A DNA stretch of 64,000 nt from NCBI RefSeq assembly GCF_002844575.1, contig NZ_PIQO01000007.1, positions 1-64,000 on the forward strand, read 5' to 3'. The notes below the pieces were generated by a model. The model was not told the DNA's origin and ran no database searches. It saw nothing but the letters and a program-made list of their open reading frames with translations. Source of the stretch: Heyndrickxia camelliae. Its GTDB lineage: Bacteria > Bacillota > Bacilli > Bacillales > Bacillaceae_C. Positions 39,555-48,694 of this stretch are shown here, piece by piece (the first letter of the stretch is position 1; each line of letters starts with the position of its first letter). The position numbers and the translations under genes were made by a program.

Positions 39555-40775
39555 TTACTTGGCAGCAGCGGTTCCTGCGGTTAAATTCATGGCAGGTCCA
39601 AAGAATTCATAACGAATATTTTCCGGTTTCAATCCAATTTCTTGAAGAATAGTCACGATATTTTTTAAGAACGGAACTGGACCGCATATGTAGCAAACGG
39701 TGTTCTCATCTACAATATTTTGTAGGAATGATTTCGTAATATATCCTTCAAAATGATGATTTCCATCTTTATTTAAAGGTTTATCATAACCAAAGTATAC
39801 ACGGCCATTTTCCAATTTATTGATATTTTCTAGAACGGCATCCTTAAATGCATGAAATTCTTCATTACGTGCTGAATGAATATAGGTAACTTCACGTTTA
39901 GATTCACTATTTGCTAGTGCTTCTAGCATACTCATCATCGGTGTCAAGCCTACACCGCCACTAATAAGCGCAATGGGTGAATCCTCTTTTTCATTTAATG
40001 TAAATACCCCTGCTGGAGCACTAATATCAAGCGTATCCCCTTCATTAATATGGTCATGAAGATAGTTTGATACTTTACCATTTGGATCATGATCTGCTTC
40101 TCTCTTTACAGAAATACGGAAATAGTCATGACCAGGTGCACAGGATAAGCTATATTGACGGTTTAGAATATAAGTTTCAGTTGGTATCTTCACCTTCACC
40201 GTAATATACTGGCCAGGGACGAATGTAGGTACTCCCTCTCCATCCTTTGGTTTTAAATAGAAGGATGTAATAACATTGCTTTCCTTTTCTTTTTTCACTA
40301 CTTTAAATTCCTTAAAATCCATCCAGCCGTTTATTTGCTTTTCTGCACTTTCATACATTCTGTGTTCGATATCCATAAACACTTTCGCAATAGCGCCGTA
40401 TGCTTCTGCCCAAGCATTAATAATTTCATCCGTTGCTGCTTCACCCATTACCACTTTGATCGCTTTTAAAAGAAATTCTCCTACTATTGGATAATGTTCT
40501 GGCTTAATTCCTAAACCACGATGTTTATGGGCAATTTGGTTAACCACTGGAACAATAGTTTCTAGTTTATCAATATATTTTGCTGCTGCTAATACGGTAT
40601 TAGCTAATGCTGTTTGTTGACGACCTTGTGCTTGATTGACATGATTAAAAATATTCAATAATTCAGGATGTGCAGCAAACATCATTTTATAGAAAGTGGA
40701 AGTAACAGTAGTGCCATTTGCTTCTAATGCTGGAACCGTAGACTTTACTAAATCTATTGTTTTTTGTGATAACAT
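39555..40775 (-). CDS. hmp: Flavohaemoglobin (nitric oxide dioxygenase)
   Basis: 406 aa. Globin domain 1-140 with MFAAHPELLNIFNHVNQAQG and the proximal His in VVNQIAHKHRGLGI. FAD domain 150-260 with TETYILNRQYSLSCAPGHDY. NAD-binding domain with ISGGVGLTPMMSMLEALA and VCYICGPVPFLKNIV. It turns NO plus oxygen into nitrate. Start behind AAATAAGGAGAGATAACC. Two NsrR-type sites lie upstream, and nsrR is divergent. Confidence 0.95.
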   Translation of the reverse strand: MLSQKTIDLVKSTVPALEANGTTVTSTFYKMMFAAHPELLNIFNHVNQAQGRQQTALANTVLAAAKYIDKLETIVPVVNQIAHKHRGLGIKPEHYPIVGEFLLKAIKVVMGEAATDEIINAWAEAYGAIAKVFMDIEHRMYESAEKQINGWMDFKEFKVVKKEKESNVITSFYLKPKDGEGVPTFVPGQYITVKVKIPTETYILNRQYSLSCAPGHDYFRISVKREADHDPNGKVSNYLHDHINEGDTLDISAPAGVFTLNEKEDSPIALISGGVGLTPMMSMLEALANSESKREVTYIHSARNEEFHAFKDAVLENINKLENGRVYFGYDKPLNKDGNHHFEGYITKSFLQNIVDENTVCYICGPVPFLKNIVTILQEIGLKPENIRYEFFGPAMNLTAGTAAAK

Positions 40776-40797
40776 GGTTATCTCTCCTTATTTAAAA

Positions 40798-40817
40798 GAT
40801 ATATTTTAAATACATTT
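40798..40817 (-). promoter_or_regulatory. NsrR-type operator 1 upstream of hmp
   Basis: Minus strand ATGTATTTAAAATATAT, near the B. subtilis NsrR consensus (ATGTATTTTAAATATAT), directly upstream of the hmp start. Confidence 0.75.
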
Positions 40818-40857
40818 TTTATCTACGTTTATAAATTACCCCCTTGATTACTTAAAA

Positions 40858-40877
40858 GCAATATTTTAAATACATCT
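40858..40877 (-). promoter_or_regulatory. NsrR-type operator 2 upstream of hmp
   Basis: ATATTTTAAATACAT core, identical to operator 1 over 15 bases and exactly 60 bp further from hmp. Confidence 0.7.
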
Positions 40878-41212
40878 TTTAATAAGTTGTCACAACTTTG
40901 TAGTATTCAACTGAAGTTAAAGTAGTTCCCGAGCTAGTATTAGCACTTCAAATTCACATGATATTGACTTATCGAAGGAAAGACGGAAAAATCCGCTAGC
41001 CAAAAGGTGCTGTAGCTAGACAAGGAATTTCTAAGAAGGTTACTAAAGGACTAGACTTTAAAGTTTCCTTAACGTGTACAAAAAGATATAATATTAACAT
41101 TAAATAAGGCTCTTTTCTTAAGCTTTGTCACTGCGTAAAAGAAGTCTAACGAGCTTTTTCATTCAGCAAATTTAAAATTACGAAAACAGCCTTAAATAAA
41201 CAGGTGATATAT

Positions 41213-41650
41213 ATGAGATTAACCAATTACACAGACTATTCGTTGCGTGTTTTAATATATTTAGCATCTCAAGAACCCTCCAAGCTCTCTAATATTAAAG
41301 AGATTGCCGAAGTATATGGGATTTCCAAAAATCATTTAATGAAAGTTACCCATGAGCTTGGCAAAATGGGGATAATTGAAACCATCAGAGGAAGGAACGG
41401 CGGAATTAGATTAGCCCATCCGCCAAATGAAATTAATATTGGCTCCATCATTCGCAAAACAGAAGATGATTTTAAAATGGTGGAATGTTTCGAGGGCGGC
41501 GCATGTGTATTAACTCCAATATGTGGACTAAAACATATGCTTCGCAAAGCACTTTCCGCTTATTTTGAGGTTTTGGACCGATACACATTAGCAGATATTG
41601 TGCATAACCCGTTAATATATCGGCAATTATTTGAAGAAGGTACAAAGTAA
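41213..41650 (+). CDS. nsrR: Nitric-oxide-sensing repressor NsrR (Rrf2 family)
   Basis: 145 aa from ATG at 41213 behind AACAGGTGATAT. Winged helix (MRLTNYTDYSLRVLIYLASQ, then VYGISKNHLMKVTHELGKMG), and three cluster cysteines in MVECFEGGACVLTPICGL. It binds a 4Fe-4S cluster that NO destroys, releasing hmp. Divergent from hmp, with operator-like sites upstream of hmp. Confidence 0.92.
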   Translation: MRLTNYTDYSLRVLIYLASQEPSKLSNIKEIAEVYGISKNHLMKVTHELGKMGIIETIRGRNGGIRLAHPPNEINIGSIIRKTEDDFKMVECFEGGACVLTPICGLKHMLRKALSAYFEVLDRYTLADIVHNPLIYRQLFEEGTK

Positions 41651-41761
41651 ATTGTTTTATTAGTTTTAAGTAAGATATATAGAAAAATGCTCAGGCTATC
41701 TGACGGGTTTTTTCTATGTTTATTGTATGTCCATGTACAATGCCACCATCCTTGATCCAAA

Positions 41762-41802
41762 TAAAAGAGCAGTACATTCATCGATGAAATGGACTGCTCA
41801 TT
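41762..41802 (-). terminator. Terminator of the DUF488 gene
   Basis: GAGCAGT and ACTGCTC arms with an inner CATTTCATCG/CGATGAATG pairing, then TTTTATTT on the minus strand. Confidence 0.7.
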
Positions 41803-41825
41803 AAGTATACTAAGAAGAAGCTTAT

Positions 41826-42182
41826 TTAATTTTTCAGTTTTTCTTGTAAATAATCTATTAATACAAAAGCCTGATTATGCTCCTCATCTTTTGCAGAATA
41901 CAAAAGGGTCACCACATGCTCCTTGCCTAGTTCTATAAGCTGCTGTATTTCTATAGGATTATGTTCATTCAATTCATTTCTATATTTCAAGGTGAATTCT
42001 TGAAACTTCTCTGGTTCATGATGAAACCATTTCCTTAGCTCCGTGCTCGGTGCCACATTTTTGAACCAGTAATCCAATTTAGCCGTTTCCTTTGAAATCC
42101 CCCTTGGCCATAGTCTGTCTACCAGTATCCGTATCCCGTCATCGTCACTATACTCATCATAAATTCTTTTTACTTTGAACAT
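41826..42182 (-). CDS. DUF488-family protein
   Basis: 118 aa: KRIYDEYSDDDGIRILVDRL, then WPRGISKETAKLDYWFKNVA, then SAKDEEHNQAFVLIDYLQ. The DGxRxLVDRLWPRG motif is the DUF488 (YeaO-like) hallmark. Uncharacterised. Start behind ATAGGGGATAAAT. Confidence 0.85.
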   Translation of the reverse strand: MFKVKRIYDEYSDDDGIRILVDRLWPRGISKETAKLDYWFKNVAPSTELRKWFHHEPEKFQEFTLKYRNELNEHNPIEIQQLIELGKEHVVTLLYSAKDEEHNQAFVLIDYLQEKLKN

Positions 42183-42322
42183 ATTTATCCCCTATTTCCT
42201 CTATGATTATATTCCCATATTATCATTCATTTTTAGAATACCTTCAACTTGCTTGTTATCATGGTACGAGATTGTTAAAATAGAATAGAACATTCTGAAA
42301 AGAGGAAAAAGGAGAAACATAT

Positions 42323-43558
42323 ATGACTAAATTCCAAGAAAATCTTGAGAAATATGCCGAGTTAGCAGTTAAAGTTGGCGTAAACGTTCAAAAAGGCCAA
42401 ACGTTAGTCGTCAATACGTCCATCGAAGCAGCAGAATTTGTACGCCTTGTCGTAAAAAAGGCCTATGAAGTAGGCGCAAAAAATGTTGTTGTGAATTGGA
42501 GCGATGACGCTGTTTCCCGGATAAAATACGATCTTGCACCAGATGAATCTTTTACAGAATACCCTAAATGGCGTGCCCAGGAAACAATAGAACTTGCCGA
42601 AAATGGAGCTGCTTTTATGGCTATTGTTTCTGCAAGTCCTGACTTACTTAAGGGTGTAAAATCAGAACGCATTGCCAATTTCCAAAAAGCGGCCGGAAAA
42701 GCGCTTGAAAAATATCGTCAATATACTCAATCTGATAAGGTCAGCTGGACGGTTATTGCTGCTCCATCTAAAGCATGGGCACAAAAAGTATTCCCGCAAG
42801 CTCCATCAGCAGAAGAAAGTGTAAAAATGCTTTGGGATGCTATCTTTAAAGCTACTCGTGTTGATACAGAAGATCCTGTGCAAGCATGGAAAGAACATGA
42901 TAAAAAACTCCATAAAATAGTAGATTACTTAAATGAAAAAAGATATAAAAAACTCCATTATACAGCCCCTGGTACTGACCTAACGGTTGGACTTCCAGAA
43001 GGACATCTATGGGTCGGTGCGGGCAGCATTAATGAACAAGGCCATGAATTTATGGCAAATATGCCGACTGAGGAAGTATTTACCGTTCCTCAAAAGGATG
43101 CTGTAGAAGGATATGTTACCAGTACAAAACCTCTAAGCTACGGCGGTAATATTATCGATGAATTTACGATTACCTTTAAAAATGGTCGTATTGTCGATGT
43201 TAAGGCAAAAGAAGGGGAAGAAATCTTAAAACAATTAGTGGAAACAGACGAGGGATCTCATTACTTAGGAGAAATGGCATTAGTCCCACATAATTCGCCT
43301 ATATCAGAATCCAATATTCTTTTCTTCAATACATTATTTGATGAAAATGCATCGAACCACTTCGCAATCGGAAGTGCTTATGCATTCTGTATTGAAGGTG
43401 GAAAGCAAATGTCCAAAGAAGAACTTGAAAACCACGGTTTAAATCAAAGCATTACACATGTCGATTTCATGGTAGGATCAGAAAAGATGAATATCGATGG
43501 AATAAAAGAGGACGGTTCAACCGAACCAATTTTCCGTAATGGTGATTGGGCATTTTGA
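42323..43558 (+). CDS. ampS: Aminopeptidase, M29 family
   Basis: 411 aa. KYAELAVKVGVNVQKGQTLV opens the protein; LHYTAPGTDLTVGLPEGHLW and EFMANMPTEEVFTVPQKDAV carry metal ligands. Further ligands are in DEGSHYLGEMALVPHNSPIS, NASNHFAIGSAY and THVDFMVGSEKMNIDG. Broad-specificity metal aminopeptidase of the thermophilic AmpT/AmpS group, cytosolic. Start behind AAAAGGAGAAACATAT. Confidence 0.92.
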   Translation: MTKFQENLEKYAELAVKVGVNVQKGQTLVVNTSIEAAEFVRLVVKKAYEVGAKNVVVNWSDDAVSRIKYDLAPDESFTEYPKWRAQETIELAENGAAFMAIVSASPDLLKGVKSERIANFQKAAGKALEKYRQYTQSDKVSWTVIAAPSKAWAQKVFPQAPSAEESVKMLWDAIFKATRVDTEDPVQAWKEHDKKLHKIVDYLNEKRYKKLHYTAPGTDLTVGLPEGHLWVGAGSINEQGHEFMANMPTEEVFTVPQKDAVEGYVTSTKPLSYGGNIIDEFTITFKNGRIVDVKAKEGEEILKQLVETDEGSHYLGEMALVPHNSPISESNILFFNTLFDENASNHFAIGSAYAFCIEGGKQMSKEELENHGLNQSITHVDFMVGSEKMNIDGIKEDGSTEPIFRNGDWAF

Positions 43559-43606
43559 TACACATTGCTCATCTGAACCGATAGGCGCCGGAACAAGACG
43601 GAGATA

Positions 43607-43640
43607 AAAACTTCTACTGATTTACAGTAGGAGTTTTTTA
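43607..43640 (+). terminator. Terminator of ampS
   Basis: AACTTCTACTG and CAGTAGGAGTT arms, then TTTTTT. Confidence 0.85.
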
Positions 43641-43739
43641 TTTATTACGACAATAACCAATATTAACATCTTTCTATTGTTTTCCAAAAATGAATCGTAT
43701 ATCATATTGTCTTAGTAAATGATATTAGAGGTTACAACT

Positions 43740-45011
43740 ATGAGAATACGTGATTGGGATCGAAACTTGAAAATTCGTCTCATTGGAGAGTCCATGATGA
43801 ATTTAACTTTCTGGATGTTCTTTCCTTTTTTGACGATATATTTTACAGAATCATTTGGCAAAAATACCGCAGGATGGCTTTTAATTATTTCACAAGTTTT
43901 TTCCGTTATTGCTAATTTACTTGGCGGCTATTATGCAGACCGTTTCGGCAGAAAGAAAATGATGGTTCTTTCTGCAATTGGACAGGGAATTGCTTTCTTA
44001 ATCTTTGGGGTTTCCAACTCTCCTTGGTTTGATTCTGCTGCTATAAGCTTTATTTGCTTTACCGTTGCAAGTGTTTTTGGATCATTTTATTACCCTGCAA
44101 GTCAAGCGATGGTAGCCGATGTCGTAAAGGAAAAAGACCGCAGCGATGTATTTGCGATCTTTTATACGTCTACCAATATCTCCGTTGTCATTGGTCCAAT
44201 TATAGGAGGTATCTTTTTTACAAACTATAGCTTTCAGTTACTAGTAATAGCAGGTGCAGTATGCATTTTTTTAGGTTTGCTTTTATTAAAATATACACGC
44301 GAAACCTCTCCATCATATACAAGTGTTTCAGATAAAAATAAAGAGAAAAATTGGTATCGGGTCATTCTTTCCCAACTACATTCCTATAGCATTATCATAA
44401 AAGATCGCATTTTTTTATTATTTATTATTGCAGGAATTTTGGTTTCACAAACCTTCATGCAATTAGATCTTCTTCTTCCAGTTTTTACAAAAGAAGCAGT
44501 CCATCATGCTGCATTATTTAATATAGGTTCCTTCCATATCTCGATAACTGGCGAGCAGACTTTTGGACTTATTTTATCGGAAAATGGATTACTTGTTGCG
44601 TTGTTAACGGTATTTGTTACAAGATGGATGACTATATATAGGGAAAAATATGTATTTATCTTATCCAGTTTTACCTATGCGATTTCTATTTACTTATTCG
44701 GACAGTTCCCATTCATCTGGGGATTCATAATTGCTATGGCACTTTTCTCATTTGCCGAATTAATGGTAGCTGGCATCCAGCAAACATTTATTTCTAAATT
44801 AGCTCCTGAAGAAATGCGTGGACAATATTTTGCAGCAGCAAGTTTACGTTATACCATTGGACGAACGATTGCTCCCATCTCCATCCCACTCGCATCATGG
44901 ATAGGATATTATAATACATTTATCGTATTAGGATTATTAGCGGTCTTAAGTGCAGGGATTTATTCAGTAGTATTTAAAAAGTTTGAAATGCAGAAGGATA
45001 AAGTAGCTTAA
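43740..45011 (+). CDS. MFS transporter, multidrug-type
   Basis: 423 aa from ATG at 43740 behind TTAGAGGTTACAACT. Twelve membrane segments. The MFS motif A is GGYYADRFGRKKMMVLSA, and the TM5 motif is VVIGPIIGGIFFTNYSF. Similar in style to the YfmI/MDR exporters of bacilli. Substrate unknown. Confidence 0.85.
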   Translation: MRIRDWDRNLKIRLIGESMMNLTFWMFFPFLTIYFTESFGKNTAGWLLIISQVFSVIANLLGGYYADRFGRKKMMVLSAIGQGIAFLIFGVSNSPWFDSAAISFICFTVASVFGSFYYPASQAMVADVVKEKDRSDVFAIFYTSTNISVVIGPIIGGIFFTNYSFQLLVIAGAVCIFLGLLLLKYTRETSPSYTSVSDKNKEKNWYRVILSQLHSYSIIIKDRIFLLFIIAGILVSQTFMQLDLLLPVFTKEAVHHAALFNIGSFHISITGEQTFGLILSENGLLVALLTVFVTRWMTIYREKYVFILSSFTYAISIYLFGQFPFIWGFIIAMALFSFAELMVAGIQQTFISKLAPEEMRGQYFAAASLRYTIGRTIAPISIPLASWIGYYNTFIVLGLLAVLSAGIYSVVFKKFEMQKDKVA

Positions 45012-45037
45012 ATCTTATTGGGATTTAGGCTTTTTTC
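45004..45037 (+). terminator. Terminator of the MFS gene
   Basis: AGCTTAAATC and GATTTAGGCT arms, then TTTTTT; includes the stop codon. Confidence 0.8.
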
Positions 45038-45176
45038 ATGGTAATGAATTTAGGGGACATAGATTTCCTTACATTTTTGATAAGCACCGAATCCTATTTT
45101 ATGAACTTTTTTACAGTCATGTTTTCATTTGTTTTGTTAAATAATACAGACAGATGAAGAATTTATTAGGAAAGAA

Positions 45177-45965
45177 GTGATTGTTATCCTTACTTCAGAA
45201 CAGTTATCTCACTTCCAATCTGTGCTCCAGCAGGCAAAAGATGAACTGGAAGAACAGTTTCAAAATAATGATAATTATGGTAACGAGAATGACCATCCTC
45301 ATGAATCGGTAGGGGAATTATCGAGCTACGATAATCACCCTGGTGATGAAGGAACTGAACTATATGAGCGTGAAAAAGATATTGCTCTTAATGAACATGG
45401 TGAATATGAATTAAAAAACATAGAACGCGCACTGGACGCGATTCAAAATGGTACTTATGGAAAATGTATGGAATGTGGTAAAGAAATTCCGCTTGAACGT
45501 TTGGAGGCTATTCCACAGACACTATATTGCATCGATCATACGCCAGACCGAACCGTATCCACCAATCGTCCGATTGAAGAAGGCGTACTTATGCCCCCAT
45601 GGGGAAAATTTAATTTTGATGAAAAATTAGATGAGTCTGTGGCATATGATGCAGAAGATTCTTGGCAAGATGTTGCAAAGTGGGGAACCTCTGAGTCGCC
45701 ATCCGATTTCGTAAATCCACCTGACCATTACAATGAAATGTATATTGATTCTGATGAAAATGTTGGTTATGTGGAGGACTTCGAAAATTTTGTCGGAACT
45801 GATATAGAGGGCAAACACCAGTATATTTTCCGAAATGAGCAGTATGAGAAGTATAATGATGTACTAGAAGAGGAAAATATCATGACGACCTTTGGGGATC
45901 TTCCAAGATATGAGCATGACCCTTATGTTGAGGATGATAATGACGATAGCGATCCACTTCATTAA
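45177..45965 (+). CDS. yteA: YteA-like sporulation-associated zinc-finger protein
   Basis: 262 aa from GTG at 45177. N-terminal DksA-like helices with LSSYDNHPGDEGTELYEREK, and a single C4-type zinc finger: YGKCMECGKEIPLERLEAIP then TLYCIDH. A long acidic tail follows with VGYVEDFENFVGTDIEGK. The combined TraR/DksA finger plus acidic tail is the yteA family, found in spore formers. Role not known in detail. The start is uncertain by a few codons. Confidence 0.85.
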   Translation: MIVILTSEQLSHFQSVLQQAKDELEEQFQNNDNYGNENDHPHESVGELSSYDNHPGDEGTELYEREKDIALNEHGEYELKNIERALDAIQNGTYGKCMECGKEIPLERLEAIPQTLYCIDHTPDRTVSTNRPIEEGVLMPPWGKFNFDEKLDESVAYDAEDSWQDVAKWGTSESPSDFVNPPDHYNEMYIDSDENVGYVEDFENFVGTDIEGKHQYIFRNEQYEKYNDVLEEENIMTTFGDLPRYEHDPYVEDDNDDSDPLH

Positions 45966-46073
45966 AAAGTTGGGATTAGGTTCAAATAAATCTACTACAG
46001 TATTTGGTGATTAATCCCTAAATTCGCCTGTTTAAATAACCGAACATTATACATTGAATACCTTGCCCAAGCT

Positions 46074-46104
46074 AAAAAGGGTGCCATACATGGCACCTTT
46101 TTTT
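46074..46104. terminator. Terminator between yteA and hutH
   Basis: AAAAGGTGCCAT-type arms (AGGGTGCCAT / ATGGCACCTT) with two-base loop and T-runs both ways. Confidence 0.88.
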
Positions 46105-46107
46105 ACC

Positions 46108-47628
46108 CTACTGCACTTTTGAACCTTGTTTTGTTTCCATCAAAGTGGATTCCTCCGATTCCTTTAACCATGCTGCCATGGCCTCGATATCTTTGGAAAA
46201 AATTCGATCCTTTTTAATACTTGGTACAATTTGACGTCCTTTATCATAAAAGCCTTTTGTCGCCTGTGCCATTTTTTCTACTCCGCGGTATTCTGCTCCC
46301 TGCATAGCGCAAATCATTTCGATTGCCAATACCCTTCTAGTATTTTGCAAAATTTGATAGGCATGTCGTGCAGCAATGGTGCCCATACTTACGTGATCCT
46401 CTTGATTTGCAGAAGATGGGATGGAATCCACGCTGGCCGGATGAGCTAATGTTTTATTTTCAGAAACTAGCGAAGCCGCTGCATATTGCATAATCATTGC
46501 TCCTGATTGCAACCCGGGTTCCGGACTTAAAAAACCCGGCAAATCATTCAATTGCGGATTTACCAATCTTTCAATCCTTCTTTCCGATATATTTGCTAAT
46601 TCAGCAACGGCAATCTTCATAAAATCCATGGCAAGTGCAATTGGCTGACCATGAAAGTTTCCGCCTGAAATTACTTTTTCCCCGTCATTAAAAATTAGTG
46701 GATTATCAGTAGTAGCATTCATTTCAATTTCAAGTTTCTCCCTTACATAATCCAATGCCTGCCATGAAGCACCATGCACTTGCGGAATACAGCGCAAAGA
46801 ATAAGCATCTTGTACCCTTAGCTCTCCTTGTCTAGTCGTGAGTCTGCTGTCCGCTAAATATTTGCGTATTCGTCTTGCCACATCTACTTGCTGATAATAG
46901 CCGCGAGCTTGATGAACATCCTCATCGAATGCATCGATAATTCCTTGTAATGCTTCCATAGTGATGGATGCAATTAACTCACTTTGCATTGCCAATTTTT
47001 CTGCTTCTAAAAATGCAACTACTCCCATTGCTGTCATGGCCTGAGTACCATTGATTAAAGCTAAGCCCTCTTTTGCTTGTAAAGTAATCGGAAGGATTCC
47101 TTCCTTTTCTAATGCGCTCCATGTATTAGTCCGTTCACCTTTATAGTAAACCTCTCCTTCTCCCATTAAGACTAGGGCTAAATGGGAAAGCGGCGCTAAA
47201 TCTCCACTCGCTCCTAATGAACCTTGCTGAGGAATGACTGGGTGAATATGTGCATTCAATAAATCCAACAGACGATGAATAACTACTGGCCTCACACCGG
47301 AAAAACCTTTTAATAAGGCATTTGCCCTAAGTAAAAGCATCGCTCTGGAGACCACTTCTGGAAAGGGTTCGCCAACTCCGCACGCATGGGAATGAATTAA
47401 GTTTAATTGCAGCTCTTCCACATTCTCAGCATCAATGTACACGTCGCTAAATTTCCCAAATCCTGTAGTAATTCCATACACAACTCTTTTTTGCTCTACA
47501 ATTTTTTTTACGGCCTCATGGCTTTTTTGCACTCTTTCCATACTTTCATTTGAGGCAATTACAAATTCCTTATTATATAAAACCTCATTTACAGATTTCA
47601 GCGTTAATGTATTTCCTGTTAGTTCCAC
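46108..47628 (-). CDS. hutH: Histidine ammonia-lyase
   Basis: 506 aa from GTG at 47628 behind AAAGAGGTTGTTAGAA. The Ala-Ser-Gly that cyclises to the MIO cofactor is in [17 protein letters not shown] near residue 140. Other family landmarks are [32 protein letters not shown] and [16 protein letters not shown]. It converts histidine to urocanate and ammonia. No hutU, hutI or hutP in the window, so it stands apart from a full hut operon here. Its leader carries a small open frame and terminator. Confidence 0.94.
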   Translation of the reverse strand: MELTGNTLTLKSVNEVLYNKEFVIASNESMERVQKSHEAVKKIVEQKRVVYGITTGFGKFSDVYIDAENVEELQLNLIHSHACGVGEPFPEVVSRAMLLLRANALLKGFSGVRPVVIHRLLDLLNAHIHPVIPQQGSLGASGDLAPLSHLALVLMGEGEVYYKGERTNTWSALEKEGILPITLQAKEGLALINGTQAMTAMGVVAFLEAEKLAMQSELIASITMEALQGIIDAFDEDVHQARGYYQQVDVARRIRKYLADSRLTTRQGELRVQDAYSLRCIPQVHGASWQALDYVREKLEIEMNATTDNPLIFNDGEKVISGGNFHGQPIALAMDFMKIAVAELANISERRIERLVNPQLNDLPGFLSPEPGLQSGAMIMQYAAASLVSENKTLAHPASVDSIPSSANQEDHVSMGTIAARHAYQILQNTRRVLAIEMICAMQGAEYRGVEKMAQATKGFYDKGRQIVPSIKKDRIFSKDIEAMAAWLKESEESTLMETKQGSKVQ

Positions 47629-47672
47629 TTCTAACAACCTCTTTTCATTTGATATAGTAGCACGCTAAAGAA

Positions 47673-47715
47673 AAAAGGCTTGATCACAATTGGTTAGTTT
47701 GTGATCAAGCCTTTT
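47673..47715 (-). terminator. Leader terminator (attenuator) upstream of hutH
   Basis: A perfect 17-bp stem (AAAAGGCTTGATCACAA / TTGTGATCAAGCCTTTT), 9-base loop, then six T. It sits on the minus strand 45 bases before the hutH start and downstream of its likely promoter. No other gene ends here, so it must act on hutH transcription. Confidence 0.82.
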
Positions 47716-47750
47716 ATTACTTCCTTGTTTAATTTGAAGTGTATTCTCAT
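47694..47750 (-). CDS. Putative 18-aa hutH leader peptide
   Basis: ATG at 47750 behind AAAAAGGTGAGTACCT, a very good site. Reads MRIHFKLNKEVIKGLITN and stops in the loop of the terminator, so codons 12-18 form the 5' arm. A ribosome at the stop would block the hairpin. One His codon at position 4. It has the layout of translational attenuation control. Confidence 0.6.
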   Translation of the reverse strand: MRIHFKLNKEVIKGLITN

Positions 47751-47791
47751 AGGTACTCACCTTTTTATGTTTGTTTTCATTTCTTACTAAC

Positions 47792-47821
47792 AGAATAAGC
47801 GTAAGATAAGTATTTTGTCAA
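47792..47821 (-). promoter_or_regulatory. Likely sigma-A promoter of hutH
   Basis: Minus strand TTGACA (47821-47816), 18-base spacer, TATTCT. About 40 bases upstream of the leader peptide start. Confidence 0.6.
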
Positions 47822-47950
47822 TTAAAAATGTTCCATATTTTAACAAGTTATATTATTACTGTGTTAAAATAGGAAAGAAGATTTTAAAAAAATGATAAAG
47901 TAACTAACTCTGTACATACTAACATTAACTTAACAAATGGAGTGACTGAA

Positions 47951-48463
47951 ATGAATGAACGACAATCAATTCCTATGCGAGAAACTTTAACCATTCAAAT
48001 GAGACAGGTTTTTCCTCCTGATACCAACCATCATGGAACATTATTTGGAGGAAAATTAATGGCATATATAGATGAAACTGCTTCTATTGCTGCAACAAAA
48101 TTAGCAAGAGGTCCGGTTGTTACAGCTTCTACAGACTCTGTAGATTTTATCAGACCTATACGTGTTGGGGACGTTGTCACAATCGAAGCAATGGTTTCTT
48201 ATACAGGCAAAAGTTCGATGGAAATCTTTTTGAAAATTACTTCAGAAAATCCATTAACAAGGGAAAGATCTATTGCTGCCCTTTCATTCCTAACGTTTGT
48301 GGCTTTAGATGAAAATGGAAAGCCCACAAAAATTCCTGCTGTGATTCCTGAAACAGACGAAGAAAAATGGTTAAATGAAACAGCTATAAAAAGAGCAGAA
48401 CACCGTAAAGTAAGGAAAAAGGAAAGTGAAGATTTAGCAAACTTTTTTCAAAAAGTAAAATAA
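47951..48463 (+). CDS. Acyl-CoA thioesterase, hotdog fold
   Basis: 170 aa from ATG at 47951 behind AAATGGAGTGACTGAA. QVFPPDTNHHGTLFGGKLMA holds the active-site Asn/His...Gly-Gly region, then YIDETASIAATKLARGPVVT and SVDFIRPIRVGDVVTIEAMV. Matches the YkhA-type acyl-CoA hydrolases of bacilli. Cytosolic CoA recycling; natural substrate unknown. Confidence 0.88.
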   Translation: MNERQSIPMRETLTIQMRQVFPPDTNHHGTLFGGKLMAYIDETASIAATKLARGPVVTASTDSVDFIRPIRVGDVVTIEAMVSYTGKSSMEIFLKITSENPLTRERSIAALSFLTFVALDENGKPTKIPAVIPETDEEKWLNETAIKRAEHRKVRKKESEDLANFFQKVK

Positions 48464-48475
48464 GGTCACGACAGT

Positions 48476-48511
48476 AAAGAACTCCACATGTTAGTTGTGG
48501 AGTTCTTTTTT
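48476..48511 (+). terminator. Terminator of the thioesterase gene
   Basis: AAAGAACTCCAC and GTGGAGTTCTTT, 12-bp arms with T-run. Confidence 0.9.
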
Positions 48512-48694
48512 ATCAAATAACTTCCATTTCCTTATTTTAGGTAATTCGTTTGGCAAAGGGTCGAATGTGGTCTATAATACAGATTAGCATTTTAATAGAA
48601 AGTGGGAGCACTTAAAGAACCATCACACGTGCATTCCACTATACATTCTTAGCTAATCCTATTAACGCGAGTATATATTAAAGGAGACGAAGCA

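Larger units (their letters stand above)
40776..41212. other. hmp-nsrR intergenic region
   Basis: 437 bases. Beyond the two NsrR-type sites it holds a segment near 41005-41022 similar to one at 49609-49626, and a short inverted repeat AAAGGA/TCCTT near 41044-41070. No gene was found. The long gap suggests a degraded insertion or a longer nsrR leader. Confidence 0.6.
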
